NCBI RefSeq assembly: GCF_035978755.1
Contig: NZ_CP108414.1
Coordinates: forward strand, 5,456,001 to 5,520,000
Source of the DNA: Streptomyces sp. NBC_01298
Lineage (GTDB): Bacteria; Actinomycetota; Actinomycetes; Streptomycetales; Streptomycetaceae
DNA length: 64,000 nt
Reading direction: 5' to 3'
The position numbers and the translations under genes were made by a program. The notes under the pieces are model-generated. The model was given only the letters and a program-made list of their open reading frames with translations, made no database searches and was not told the DNA's origin. Below, in pieces: positions 46,846-54,502 of this stretch. Position 1 is the stretch's first letter. Each line of letters opens with the position of its first letter.

Positions 46846-47823
46846 TTACTGCTGCTCTTCGAACAGGCTGGTGACCGAGCCGTCCTCGAAGACCTCGCGC
46901 ACGGCGCGGGCGATCATCGGGGCGATGGAGAGCACCGTGATCTTGTCGAGCTCCAGGTCGGACGGGTCCGGCAGGGTGTTCGTGAACACGAACTCGCTGA
47001 CCTTGGAGTTCTTCAGGCGGTCGGCGGCCGGGCCCGACAGGATGCCGTGCGTGGCCGTCACGATGACGTCCTCGGCGCCGTGCGCGAAGAGCGCGTCGGC
47101 GGCGGCGCAGATGGTGCCACCCGTGTCGATCATGTCGTCGACCAGGACGCAGACGCGGCCCTTGACCTCGCCGACGACCTCGTGGACGGTCACCTGGTTG
47201 GCGACGTCCTTGTCGCGGCGCTTGTGCACGATCGCCAGGGGGGCGTCCAGGCGGTCGCACCAGCGGTCGGCGACGCGTACGCGGCCGGCGTCCGGGGAGA
47301 CGATCGTCAGCTTGGAGCGGTCAACCTTGGCGCCGACGTAGTCCGCGAGGACCGACAGGGCCGAAAGGTGGTCGACCGGGCCGTCGAAGAAGCCCTGGAT
47401 CTGGTCGGTGTGCAGATCGACCGTGAGGATGCGGTCCGCACCGGCGGTCTTCAGCAGGTCCGCGACCAGGCGGGCCGAGATCGGCTCGCGGCCCTTGTGC
47501 TTCTTGTCCTGGCGGGCGTACCCGTAGGACGGGACGATCACGGTGATGGAGCGTGCCGACGCGCGCTTGAGCGCGTCGATCATGATCAGCTGCTCCATGA
47601 TCCACTTGTTGATCGGAGCCGTGTGGCTCTGGATCAGGAAGCAGTCCGCGCCACGCGCCGACTCCTGGAAGCGGACGTAGATCTCGCCGTTCGCGAAGTC
47701 GAAAGCCTTGGTCGGCACGAGGCCGACACCGAGCTGGTGCGCGACCTCCTCGGCCAGCTCGGGGTGGGCGCGGCCGGAGAAGAGCATCAGCTTCTTCTCG
47801 CCGGTCGTCTTGATCCCGGTCAC
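46846..47823 (-). CDS. prs: Ribose-phosphate pyrophosphokinase
   Basis: A 325-residue PRPP synthase supplying nucleotide, His and Trp pathways. SGRAHPELAEEVAHQLG and FANGEIYVR begin the fold, YGYARQDKKHKGREPISA is the ATP/Mg flexible region, DLHTDQIQGFF follows and VDDMIDTGGT near residue 230 is the PRPP loop. GTG 47823 has GAGGAG 8 bp upstream. It is downstream of glmU with a 133-bp gap. Confidence 0.95.
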   Translation of the reverse strand: MTGIKTTGEKKLMLFSGRAHPELAEEVAHQLGVGLVPTKAFDFANGEIYVRFQESARGADCFLIQSHTAPINKWIMEQLIMIDALKRASARSITVIVPSYGYARQDKKHKGREPISARLVADLLKTAGADRILTVDLHTDQIQGFFDGPVDHLSALSVLADYVGAKVDRSKLTIVSPDAGRVRVADRWCDRLDAPLAIVHKRRDKDVANQVTVHEVVGEVKGRVCVLVDDMIDTGGTICAAADALFAHGAEDVIVTATHGILSGPAADRLKNSKVSEFVFTNTLPDPSDLELDKITVLSIAPMIARAVREVFEDGSVTSLFEEQQ

Positions 47824-47956
47824 AGCACTGTCTCCTCAGACGTGGGAAAGCTGCTCGCCCCCATGTGCGTCCGTCCCGCACACGGTGAGCCAGCCGAATT
47901 GCGTTCACCTATCACGGTACGCCGTATCGGGCGTAGCCGTTTCCGGTCAGTTCACC

Positions 47957-49405
47957 TCAGCGTTCGGCGGAGTCCTCGCGGACCGCCGACTGAGCCGCTG
48001 TCGCGGCGGCACTTCCCGGACGCTTGCGGGCCACCCAACCCTCGATATTCCGCTGCTGGCCACGGGCCACGGCCAGGGCGCCGGGCGGCACGTCCTTCGT
48101 GATCACGGAGCCGGCGGCGGTGTAGGCGCCGTCCCCGATGGTGACGGGAGCCACAAACATGTTGTCCGAACCCGTCTTGCAGTGTGAGCCGACGGTCGTG
48201 TGGTGCTTGTGCTCACCGTCGTAGTTCACGAACACGCTGGCCGCGCCGATGTTCGTGTACTCGCCGATCGTCGCGTCGCCGACGTAGGACAGGTGCGGGA
48301 CCTTGGTGCCCTCGCCGATCGTGGCGTTCTTCATCTCCACGTACGTGCCCGCCTTGGCCTTCGCGCCCAGGTTGGTGCCCGGACGCAGGTACGCGAAGGG
48401 GCCGACGCTCGCCGAGGGGCCGACGACGGCGGTGTCCGCCACGGTGTTGTCCACCCGGGCGCCGGCGCCGACGTGGGTGTCCTTCAGGCGGGTGTTGGGG
48501 CCGACCTCGGCCAGCTCGGCCACGTGGGTGGTGCCGAGCAGCTGGGTGCCGGGGTGCACGATCGCGTCCTGGCCGAAAGTCACCGTCACGTCGACGAGCG
48601 TGCTCGCCGGGTCGACGATCGTCACGCCGGCGAGCATGGCGCGCTCCAGCAGGCGGGCGTTCAGCAGGGCGCGGGCCTCGGCGAGCTGGACCCGGTTGTT
48701 GATCCCGAGGATCTGCCGGTGGTCCGCGCCCACGGCCGCGCCGACCCGGTGGCCGGCCTCGCGCAGGATGCCGAGCACGTCGGTGAGGTACTCCTCGCCC
48801 TGGCTGTTGTCGGTGCGGACCTTGCCGAGGGCGTCGGCGAGGAGGGCGCCGTCGAAGGCGAAGACCCCGGAGTTGATCTCGGCGATGGCGCGCTGGGCGT
48901 CGGTGGCGTCCTTGTGCTCGACGATGGCGGTGACCGCCCCGTCGGCGCCGCGGATGATCCGGCCGTACCCGGTGGAGTCGGGGACCTCGGCGGTCAGCAC
49001 GGTGACGGCGTTGCCGTCGGCCTCGTGCGTGGCCGTCAGCGCGGCCAGGGTCTCGCCGGTCAGCAGCGGGGTGTCGCCGCAGACGACGACCACGGTGCCG
49101 GCGGGACGGTCGGCGCCGAGCTCTTCGAGGGCCATCCGGACGGCGTGCCCGGTGCCGTTCTGCTCGTACTGGACCGCGGTGCGGACGTCGGCGTCGATCG
49201 CGGCGAGGTGCGCGGTGACCTGCTCGCGGGCGTGCCCGACGACGACGACGAGGTGGGTGGGGTCCAGCTCGCGGGAGGCGGCGACGACGTGACCGACGAG
49301 CGAGCGCCCGCTGATCTCGTGCAGAACCTTGGGTGTGGCCGACTTCATGCGGGTGCCTTCACCCGCTGCGAGTACGACGACGGCTGCCGGGCGGTTGGCG
49401 CTCAC
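47957..49405 (-). CDS. glmU: Bifunctional UDP-N-acetylglucosamine pyrophosphorylase/glucosamine-1-phosphate N-acetyltransferase
   Basis: A 482-residue enzyme making UDP-GlcNAc for peptidoglycan. The N-terminal uridylyltransferase starts VVVLAAGEGTRMKS; QYEQNGTGHAV and CGDTPLL line the pocket. The C-terminal left-handed beta-helix begins near residue 255, with FAYLRPGTNLG, NYDGEHKHHTTVG and SDNMFVAPV as acetyltransferase motifs. A charged tail of about 25 residues ends the protein. The GTG at 49405 is followed closely upstream by a weak GGGC site. Confidence 0.95.
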   Translation of the reverse strand: MSANRPAAVVVLAAGEGTRMKSATPKVLHEISGRSLVGHVVAASRELDPTHLVVVVGHAREQVTAHLAAIDADVRTAVQYEQNGTGHAVRMALEELGADRPAGTVVVVCGDTPLLTGETLAALTATHEADGNAVTVLTAEVPDSTGYGRIIRGADGAVTAIVEHKDATDAQRAIAEINSGVFAFDGALLADALGKVRTDNSQGEEYLTDVLGILREAGHRVGAAVGADHRQILGINNRVQLAEARALLNARLLERAMLAGVTIVDPASTLVDVTVTFGQDAIVHPGTQLLGTTHVAELAEVGPNTRLKDTHVGAGARVDNTVADTAVVGPSASVGPFAYLRPGTNLGAKAKAGTYVEMKNATIGEGTKVPHLSYVGDATIGEYTNIGAASVFVNYDGEHKHHTTVGSHCKTGSDNMFVAPVTIGDGAYTAAGSVITKDVPPGALAVARGQQRNIEGWVARKRPGSAAATAAQSAVREDSAER

Positions 49406-49476
49406 GGGTGTGCCCTTCGGCTTCGGGTGGTGGACCCGTGAAGGATACCGGTGGGTTTAAGGCCCTAAACGAGGGT

Positions 49477-49503
49477 GGGTCCCGACTGTGCACGTCAGGA
49501 CCC
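49477..49503 (-). terminator. Hairpin downstream of tRNA-Gln
   Basis: GGGTCC/GGACCC and inner GAC/GTC pair around TGTGCAC, 11 bp after the tRNA 3' end on the minus strand. Confidence 0.6.
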
Positions 49504-49514
49504 GGACCGTGGAG

Positions 49515-49586
49515 CTCCCCTGTCAGGACTCGAACCCGAACATAAGGCACCAAAAGCCTCAGTGCTGCCAATTACACCACAGGGGA
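49515..49586 (-). tRNA. tRNA-Gln (anticodon TTG)
   Basis: On the minus strand the 72-nt sequence folds as a cloverleaf: acceptor TCCCCTG with CAGGGGA, D-arm GGTGTAATTGGCAGCAC, anticodon loop TTTTGGT giving TTG between GAGGC and GCCTT, and T-loop GTTCGAGTC. Discriminator G73 is present; CCA is not encoded. It stands directly upstream of glmU. Confidence 0.93.
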
Positions 49587-49740
49587 TTAATCGACTTAAC
49601 CGGACATTGCGCCCTGGTGGTCGAGCCGACGGGACCTACTATGCCGCACCGGGCGCCCTGAATGCGACGGTACAAATCCGTGCCCTTCAGCGGGATTTCC
49701 GCTCGCCTCCCGGCCGTACCCGCTGCGTAGGCTGGACCGT

Positions 49741-51003
49741 ATGACCAGTACGGGGGAAGAGCAGGGAGAGGCGGGGGCCGGGCGGGACGGGCCCCTGTGG
49801 TGGGACGACCGCAGGTCGGCCGTGTTGGACGTGGGGCTCGGCGCGGTGTCCGCCGTCGAGTGCGGGGTGGAGGGCGTCGGGTTCGCCCGAGAGGCGGGGA
49901 TCCCGGTCTTCGCCGGGGTGCTGTTCGGGCTGCTGATCGGGACCGTGCTGGTCCTGCGGCGGCGCTGGCCGATCCTCGTGGTGCTCGTCGGCATCGCGGT
50001 GTCGCCGGCGGCCATGGGGTTCCTGCTCGGCGTGGTCGGGCTGTACACGCTGGCCGCCTCCGAGGTGCCCCGGCGGATCACCGCGACCCTGACGTCGATG
50101 TCGCTGGCCGCGACCTTCGTGGTGATGTACATGAGGACCCGGCACCAGCCCGACGTCACCCTGACCATCGTCATCACCCTGTCCGTGTTCGTGGCGGTGG
50201 CGCTGACCGTGCCGCCGGTGCTGTTCGGGCTGTACACGGCGGCCCGCAGACGGCTGATGGAGAGCCTGCAGGAGCGGGCGGACTCGCTGGAGCGGGAGCT
50301 GTCGCTGCTCGCGGACCGGGCGGAGGAGCGGGCCGAGTGGGCCCGTACGGAGGAGCGGACCCGGATCGCCCGGGAGATGCACGACGTCGTGGCGCACCGG
50401 GTGTCGCTCATGGTGGTGCACGCGGCGGCGCTCCAGGCGATCGCCGCCAAGGATCCGGTGAAGGCGGCGAAGAACGCGGCGCTGGTCGGGGACATGGGGC
50501 GGCAGGCGCTGACGGAACTGCGCGAGATGCTCGGGGTGCTGCGCGCCCAGGCCCCGAGGCCGGCGGCCCCGACGGCCCCGGTGGCGCTGATCGGGAGCTT
50601 CGACGACGGGCCGACGCTGGGCGAGCTGGAGGCGCTGGTCGGACAGTCGCGGGCGGCCGGGATGACCGTGGAGCTGGACGTGCGCGGCGCGTACTCCGCG
50701 TACGTGGCGGAGGTGGAGCAGACCGCCTACCGGGTGGTCCAGGAGGCGCTGACCAACTGCCACAAGCACGCCGCGGGCGCCCGGGTCGTCGTACGGCTGG
50801 CGCACCGGGAGGGCGAGGTGGCCATGCAGGTGGAGAACGGCCCCTGCGACGGCAAGGCGGCCGAGCCGGGGCTGCCGAGCGGCGGGAACGGCCTGGTCGG
50901 CATGCGCGAGCGGGTGCTCGCCCTGGGCGGGGTGTTCGTGTCCGGCCCGACGGACGAGGGCGGTTTCAAGGTCTCGGCGGTCCTGCCGGGCGATCGGGGG
51001 TAG
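49741..51003 (+). CDS. Sensor histidine kinase (HisKA_3 / NarX-like), orphan
   Basis: A 420-residue membrane kinase. About four to five hydrophobic helices fill residues 50-175, followed by a coiled linker (SLERELSLLADRAEERAEWA). The phospho-accepting His is in RIAREMHDVVAHRVSLM, and the ATPase has VVQEALTNCHKHA and GNGLVGMRERVLALGG. Such kinases pair with NarL-type regulators; no regulator gene adjoins, though NarL-type genes lie elsewhere in the window. The next gene starts 7 bp after its stop. Confidence 0.9.
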   Translation: MTSTGEEQGEAGAGRDGPLWWDDRRSAVLDVGLGAVSAVECGVEGVGFAREAGIPVFAGVLFGLLIGTVLVLRRRWPILVVLVGIAVSPAAMGFLLGVVGLYTLAASEVPRRITATLTSMSLAATFVVMYMRTRHQPDVTLTIVITLSVFVAVALTVPPVLFGLYTAARRRLMESLQERADSLERELSLLADRAEERAEWARTEERTRIAREMHDVVAHRVSLMVVHAAALQAIAAKDPVKAAKNAALVGDMGRQALTELREMLGVLRAQAPRPAAPTAPVALIGSFDDGPTLGELEALVGQSRAAGMTVELDVRGAYSAYVAEVEQTAYRVVQEALTNCHKHAAGARVVVRLAHREGEVAMQVENGPCDGKAAEPGLPSGGNGLVGMRERVLALGGVFVSGPTDEGGFKVSAVLPGDRG

Positions 51004-51009
51004 CGGCGG

Positions 51010-51282
51010 ATGGTCTGGGACTACTGCGACGGGGATCTGCGCTGGACCCCGGCCGGGGTCCGCGCGTGGTGGGCGGGCCGGGATCGGGTCGCCCGGCACC
51101 TGGACGAGGCGCTCGCGGATTTCGGGGCGGGCGGCAGTGCCGAGGACGCCGATGCGGCTGCCGGAGTGCGGGACTTCCAGGGGTACCTGGCCGGCGGGCT
51201 CGCCGGTGATGTGCGGGCGTATCTTTTCCGGCTGGAGGAAGGCCGGTATCCGGAGGCCGGGGAGCGGCTGCCGGAGCTGTGA
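51010..51282 (+). CDS. Small uncharacterised protein, truncated paralogue of the next gene
   Basis: A 90-residue acidic protein, MVWDYCDGDLRWTPAGVRAWW... ending FRLEEGRYPEAGERLPEL. It aligns over its whole length with the last 90 residues of the following protein (YDGDRWWTPETVRHWWAG ... FRLEEGRYPGEGERLPGL). It starts 7 bp after the kinase stop and probably is cotranscribed. No function is known to me; it could be a remnant or an independent C-terminal module. Confidence 0.7.
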   Translation: MVWDYCDGDLRWTPAGVRAWWAGRDRVARHLDEALADFGAGGSAEDADAAAGVRDFQGYLAGGLAGDVRAYLFRLEEGRYPEAGERLPEL

Positions 51283-51310
51283 GGTGTGGCGGCGAACAGG
51301 GGGAGAGTAG

Positions 51311-51853
51311 ATGACGGTGGGCTGGGATCCGGTGGCGGGGCTGACGGACGAGGACCGGAAGCTGTTCCAGGGGCGGTGGGAGAAGCGGCTCTGGCTGAAC
51401 GTGCCGGGGCCCTTCTACACGGGCGAGACGGACACGTGCTGGACCGGGCGGCTGAACGCGCCGAGCAACGTGATGTACGCGGCGAGCACCGAGGGCAGCC
51501 TCGAGTACGTCTTCCGGCAGCCGCGCGGCCCGGGCGAGGTGCGCGAGGTGGTGAACGCGGCGGACGAGGAGCCCTTCCAGGAGTACGCCTACGACGGGGA
51601 CCGCTGGTGGACCCCGGAGACGGTGCGCCACTGGTGGGCCGGGCGGGGCCGGGTCGAGGAGCACCTGGCGCTCACGCTGGCCGAGTACGGGGACAGCGTC
51701 CATCCCGCCGACCGGGACGCCGCCGTGGGGGCACGGGAGTTCCGGGCCTATCTGGAGGGCGGGCTCGCCGCCGATCTGCGGGCGTACGTCTTCCGGCTGG
51801 AGGAGGGCCGCTACCCGGGCGAAGGGGAGCGGCTCCCCGGGCTCGAGGCGTAG
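51311..51853 (+). CDS. Uncharacterised actinobacterial protein (GPFYTGETDTCWTGR family)
   Basis: A 180-residue soluble acidic protein. The N-terminal half carries WLNVPGPFYTGETDTCWTGR, and the C-terminal half the WWTPETVRHWWAGRG region duplicated in the preceding gene. I recall similar proteins in many actinobacteria, often with misleading names, but no verified function. GGGGAGAG precedes the ATG. It ends 16 bp before the long palindromic element and faces the SUKH-3 gene. Confidence 0.75.
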   Translation: MTVGWDPVAGLTDEDRKLFQGRWEKRLWLNVPGPFYTGETDTCWTGRLNAPSNVMYAASTEGSLEYVFRQPRGPGEVREVVNAADEEPFQEYAYDGDRWWTPETVRHWWAGRGRVEEHLALTLAEYGDSVHPADRDAAVGAREFRAYLEGGLAADLRAYVFRLEEGRYPGEGERLPGLEA

Positions 51854-51868
51854 GGGGAGAGGACAGGC

Positions 51869-52039
51869 CCTAGGCCGTCTCTTTCGGATCTTGCCGGGCC
51901 CGCGACGCCTGGCACCGCGCCTGGCCGCACTGCCGAGGCGACCACGTACGCCCAGTACGCGAGCGCCCCGACAGCACGCCCAGGCACGGCACCAGGCGCC
52001 GCGGACTCGGCCGACAAGATCCGAAAGAGACGACCTAGG
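51869..52039. repeat. 171-bp imperfect palindromic element, MITE-like
   Basis: Both ends carry CCTAGG and the inner arms GTCTCTTTCGGATCTTG / CAAGATCCGAAAGAGAC match exactly; complementarity continues through GCCTGG/CCAGGC to a CGTAC-GCCCA-GTACG centre at 51945-51959. Each arm is about 80 nt, so the RNA would form one long hairpin. It fills the gap between convergent genes and provides the TAG stop of the SUKH-3 gene. I believe related sequences are dispersed in Streptomyces genomes. Confidence 0.85.
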
Positions 52040-52562
52040 CCGGGCCTTCGGTCTGGCCCGTCGTCAGGCGGGTCGGCTGGAGGCCGGTGAGGAGGAGGGT
52101 GAGGGCCTCGTCGAGGGTCGCGCCGAGGTACCAGTCGCCGGTGTGGTCCACGCAGTAGACGCGGCCCTCGCGGTCCAGGGCGAGGTGGGACGTTCCGTCG
52201 GCCTCGACGCCCAGCGGGCAGAGCTGGGTGGACAGGGCGCGGCCGAGGTCCGCGAAGGTGCGGGCGAGGTGGAGGCCCGTGAGCGGGTCCAGGCGTATCG
52301 CGGTGGGCGCGATCTGGCGGCCGGGGCCCGCGGTGCTGACGGTGAGGTTCCCGAACTCCGCCCAGGCTTCGACCGCCGCCGGGAAGACGGTGTGCCGGTG
52401 CCCGGCGGGGGTGGTGTGGTCGCGCAGGGCGTCGGCCCAGTACTCGGCCTGCTTGATGTCCCAGCGGCCCGGTTCCCAGCCCGCGGTGCGCAGGGCGGAG
52501 TCCACGGCGACGGGGAAGCGGGCGGCCGAGGAGCGGGCGTACGAAGCGGAGGTGGTGGTCAT
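52035..52562 (-). CDS. SUKH-3 domain immunity-type protein
   Basis: A 175-residue protein. FPVAVDSALRTAGWEPGRWDI and EAWAEFGNLTVSTAGPGRQIAP match the SUKH-3 pattern (an aromatic-Gly-Arg start, then FG-L-V and GPG). SUKH proteins neutralise nuclease or deaminase toxins in polymorphic toxin systems. It lies 5 bp downstream of a YwqJ-like deaminase, the typical toxin-immunity order. Its stop codon is supplied by the palindromic element. Confidence 0.8.
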   Translation of the reverse strand: MTTTSASYARSSAARFPVAVDSALRTAGWEPGRWDIKQAEYWADALRDHTTPAGHRHTVFPAAVEAWAEFGNLTVSTAGPGRQIAPTAIRLDPLTGLHLARTFADLGRALSTQLCPLGVEADGTSHLALDREGRVYCVDHTGDWYLGATLDEALTLLLTGLQPTRLTTGQTEGPA

Positions 52563-52567
52563 GGCGG

Positions 52568-53215
52568 CTACTCGGGGTGGGAGAGGTCGACGGGGCGTAC
52601 GCCGAAGTGGGCGAGGAGGGCCTCGCAGGAGCGGCAGGGAGGTGCGTAGCTGCCGTGGAGCGGGTCGCCGTCCTCGCGGATGCGGCGGGCGGTGATCTTG
52701 GAGTGCTTCAGTGAACGGCGGGCCTCGCTCGGGGTGAGCGGCTTGCGCGAGGCGCGCTTGCTGCGGGCGCCCTCGACGGTGGCGAGGTGCCGGGAGAGCA
52801 GGATCGCCTCCGGACATCGGCCGGTGAAACGTTCGCGCTGGCCGCTCGTGAGGGTGTCGAGGAAATCCTGGACGAGCGCGTGCAGTACGGGCGGCAGGTC
52901 GGCCTTGCCGGCGGTGCCGGTGAGGGTTTCCCCGCGTACGGACAGGGCGGCGGCCACGGTGGGCAGGATCCCGTCGCGGCGGAAGCGGAGCACGGGCACG
53001 GCGGGGCGGCCGTCACCGCCGCCGCCCCAGCGCAGGCGGGGGTCGCCGGGGCCCTGGTCGGCCGCGGCGCGGGCCTGCGCCGGGACGGCCGCCGGGCCGC
53101 TGGTCCCCGTAAGGGCCGCGGGGTCGCGGGCGTCCGAGGGGTCCGCGGATCCCCGGGCTCCCGCGCCTCCTGAGTGGGCGTCGGCCGGTTCTGTACGTGT
53201 CGCCGTGTCGTGCAT
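52568..53215 (-). CDS. YwqJ-like nucleic acid/nucleotide deaminase
   Basis: A 215-residue protein. The first 60 residues are low complexity (Ala/Pro/Gly). The C-terminal half has the two deaminase motifs: GRCPEAIL (Cys-x-Glu, metal ligand and catalytic Glu) and PPCRSCEALLAHFGV (PCxxC). This is the arrangement in YwqJ-type deaminases used as toxin domains. No signal peptide, WXG or LXG domain precedes it, so it appears cytoplasmic. ATG 53215 has GGGAGGG 11 bp upstream. Confidence 0.8.
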   Translation of the reverse strand: MHDTATRTEPADAHSGGAGARGSADPSDARDPAALTGTSGPAAVPAQARAAADQGPGDPRLRWGGGGDGRPAVPVLRFRRDGILPTVAAALSVRGETLTGTAGKADLPPVLHALVQDFLDTLTSGQRERFTGRCPEAILLSRHLATVEGARSKRASRKPLTPSEARRSLKHSKITARRIREDGDPLHGSYAPPCRSCEALLAHFGVRPVDLSHPE

Positions 53216-53319
53216 GGTTGCGCTTTCCCTCCCGTGGCCGCGGTGCTGACCGCTGTCGCGCACGCCCCCGTGCTGTGGGGACAGCCTGTCAAATGTCCCG
53301 TGGCATGTGGAAGCGGGGT

Positions 53320-53329
53320 CGAATATTCG
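53320..53329. promoter_or_regulatory. Palindrome between divergent toxin-like genes
   Basis: CGAATATTCG, a perfect 10-bp palindrome, lies in the AT-richest part of the 230-bp divergent region between the deaminase and WHH genes and may mark an operator. Confidence 0.35.
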
Positions 53330-53445
53330 TATCAATTCGGAACTTCCCGGCCCTCCCGCGGGGTCCCCGCGCACGTGCGGGTGACGTCCTCGCCGGAGCA
53401 CATAGGCTGTGGTGAACCAGCCAGATCCAGCAGGGGGCTACCGCC

Positions 53446-54495
53446 ATGACGACAGGTCGGCTCGGGCATGAGGCCGCGCCACCCAACGCCGCTTATTCGG
53501 GGCAGGTCGTGCATTTCCCGGACCCCGTCCGGGCCGCGCGCCATCCCCACGGAGTCCGCATCGACGCGAACGGACATCCCGACTTCGCGCTGTACGCGCG
53601 CGCGGCCGTCGAGATCGCCGAGCCCCCGGAGGGCTTCGGCGTGGACGAGCTGCGCCTGACGGACTGCGTGTCCGCGAACGCGGCCATGCGGGGAGGCGGC
53701 CACGAACTGTGGGACACCGTCGGCCCGGTGTCGACCCCGCACGGCTGGACCTGGCACCACGTGTCCGGCACGCGCCGCATGGAGCTGGTACCGGTCGAGG
53801 TGAAGTCGCTGCTGAGGCACCACGCCGGTCTGGCGACGGCCGCGGTCGACCACGTCAAGCGCGGGTCGCGGCCGTTGCAGGAGGTGCGCCCGGTGCACCT
53901 GGGACTGCCCAAGACGGTGGTCTCGGTCACCGAACAGCAGGTCCAGGGCGTCGAGGAGGACCTCGGCTACCGGCTCCCGGAGGCCTACCGCTCCTTCCTC
54001 AAGGCGGCGGGCGGCTGCGCGCCCGTGGGCACGGGGCTCGACGTGGAACTGGGACTGCTGGTGGACCAGCCGTTCTTCACCGTGCGCGAGGAGGCGGCGG
54101 TCAACGACCTCGTCTACATGAACAAGTGCCTGCGGGATCACCTGACGAAGGACTACCTGTGCGTGGCCTTCGTGCAGGGCGGGCTGCTCGCGGTGAAGGT
54201 GCGCGGGGAGGGGATCGGCTCGGTCTGGTTCTCCCCGTACGACGACGCGCGCGACCAGGACGGCTGGTCGGTGCAGGAACGCGTGGAGCGGTTGCTGCTG
54301 CCGTGCGGTGCGGATTTCGACGCCTTCCTGGAACGGCTGGCGGGCAATCCGCCGGAACTGGAAACGGTGGCCGGTCTGATGGTGGACGGCGGATTCGCGC
54401 GCTCGGTTCCCGTGACGGGTACGGGCACGGGCGCGGGTTCGGCGGAGCGTTCGGTTCCGGGTGCCGGTCAGGCAGCGGCACCGGTGGAGAGGTGA
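53446..54495 (+). CDS. WHH-type HNH/ENDO VII nuclease fused to a SUKH (SMI1/KNR4) domain
   Basis: A 349-residue protein. Residues about 15-145 resemble the WHH nuclease family of the HNH/endonuclease VII group: GGHELWDTVGP, then TWHHVSGTRRMELVPVEV and RHHAG, with the Trp-His-His and distal His residues present. Residues about 165-300 form an SMI1/KNR4 SUKH domain (VEEDLGYRLPEAYRSFLKAA, AAGGCAPVG), an immunity fold. A toxin and immunity-type domain in one chain suggests built-in neutralisation. The last 50 residues are Gly/Ser/Pro-rich. The next gene starts 7 bp after its stop. Confidence 0.78.
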   Translation: MTTGRLGHEAAPPNAAYSGQVVHFPDPVRAARHPHGVRIDANGHPDFALYARAAVEIAEPPEGFGVDELRLTDCVSANAAMRGGGHELWDTVGPVSTPHGWTWHHVSGTRRMELVPVEVKSLLRHHAGLATAAVDHVKRGSRPLQEVRPVHLGLPKTVVSVTEQQVQGVEEDLGYRLPEAYRSFLKAAGGCAPVGTGLDVELGLLVDQPFFTVREEAAVNDLVYMNKCLRDHLTKDYLCVAFVQGGLLAVKVRGEGIGSVWFSPYDDARDQDGWSVQERVERLLLPCGADFDAFLERLAGNPPELETVAGLMVDGGFARSVPVTGTGTGAGSAERSVPGAGQAAAPVER

Positions 54496-54502
54496 CGGCG
54501 CG

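Noticed and set aside
51891..52649. Plus-strand frame through the palindromic element and the SUKH-3 gene
   Set aside because: It crosses the self-complementary element and lies antisense to SUKH-3; no domain and no ribosome-binding site.
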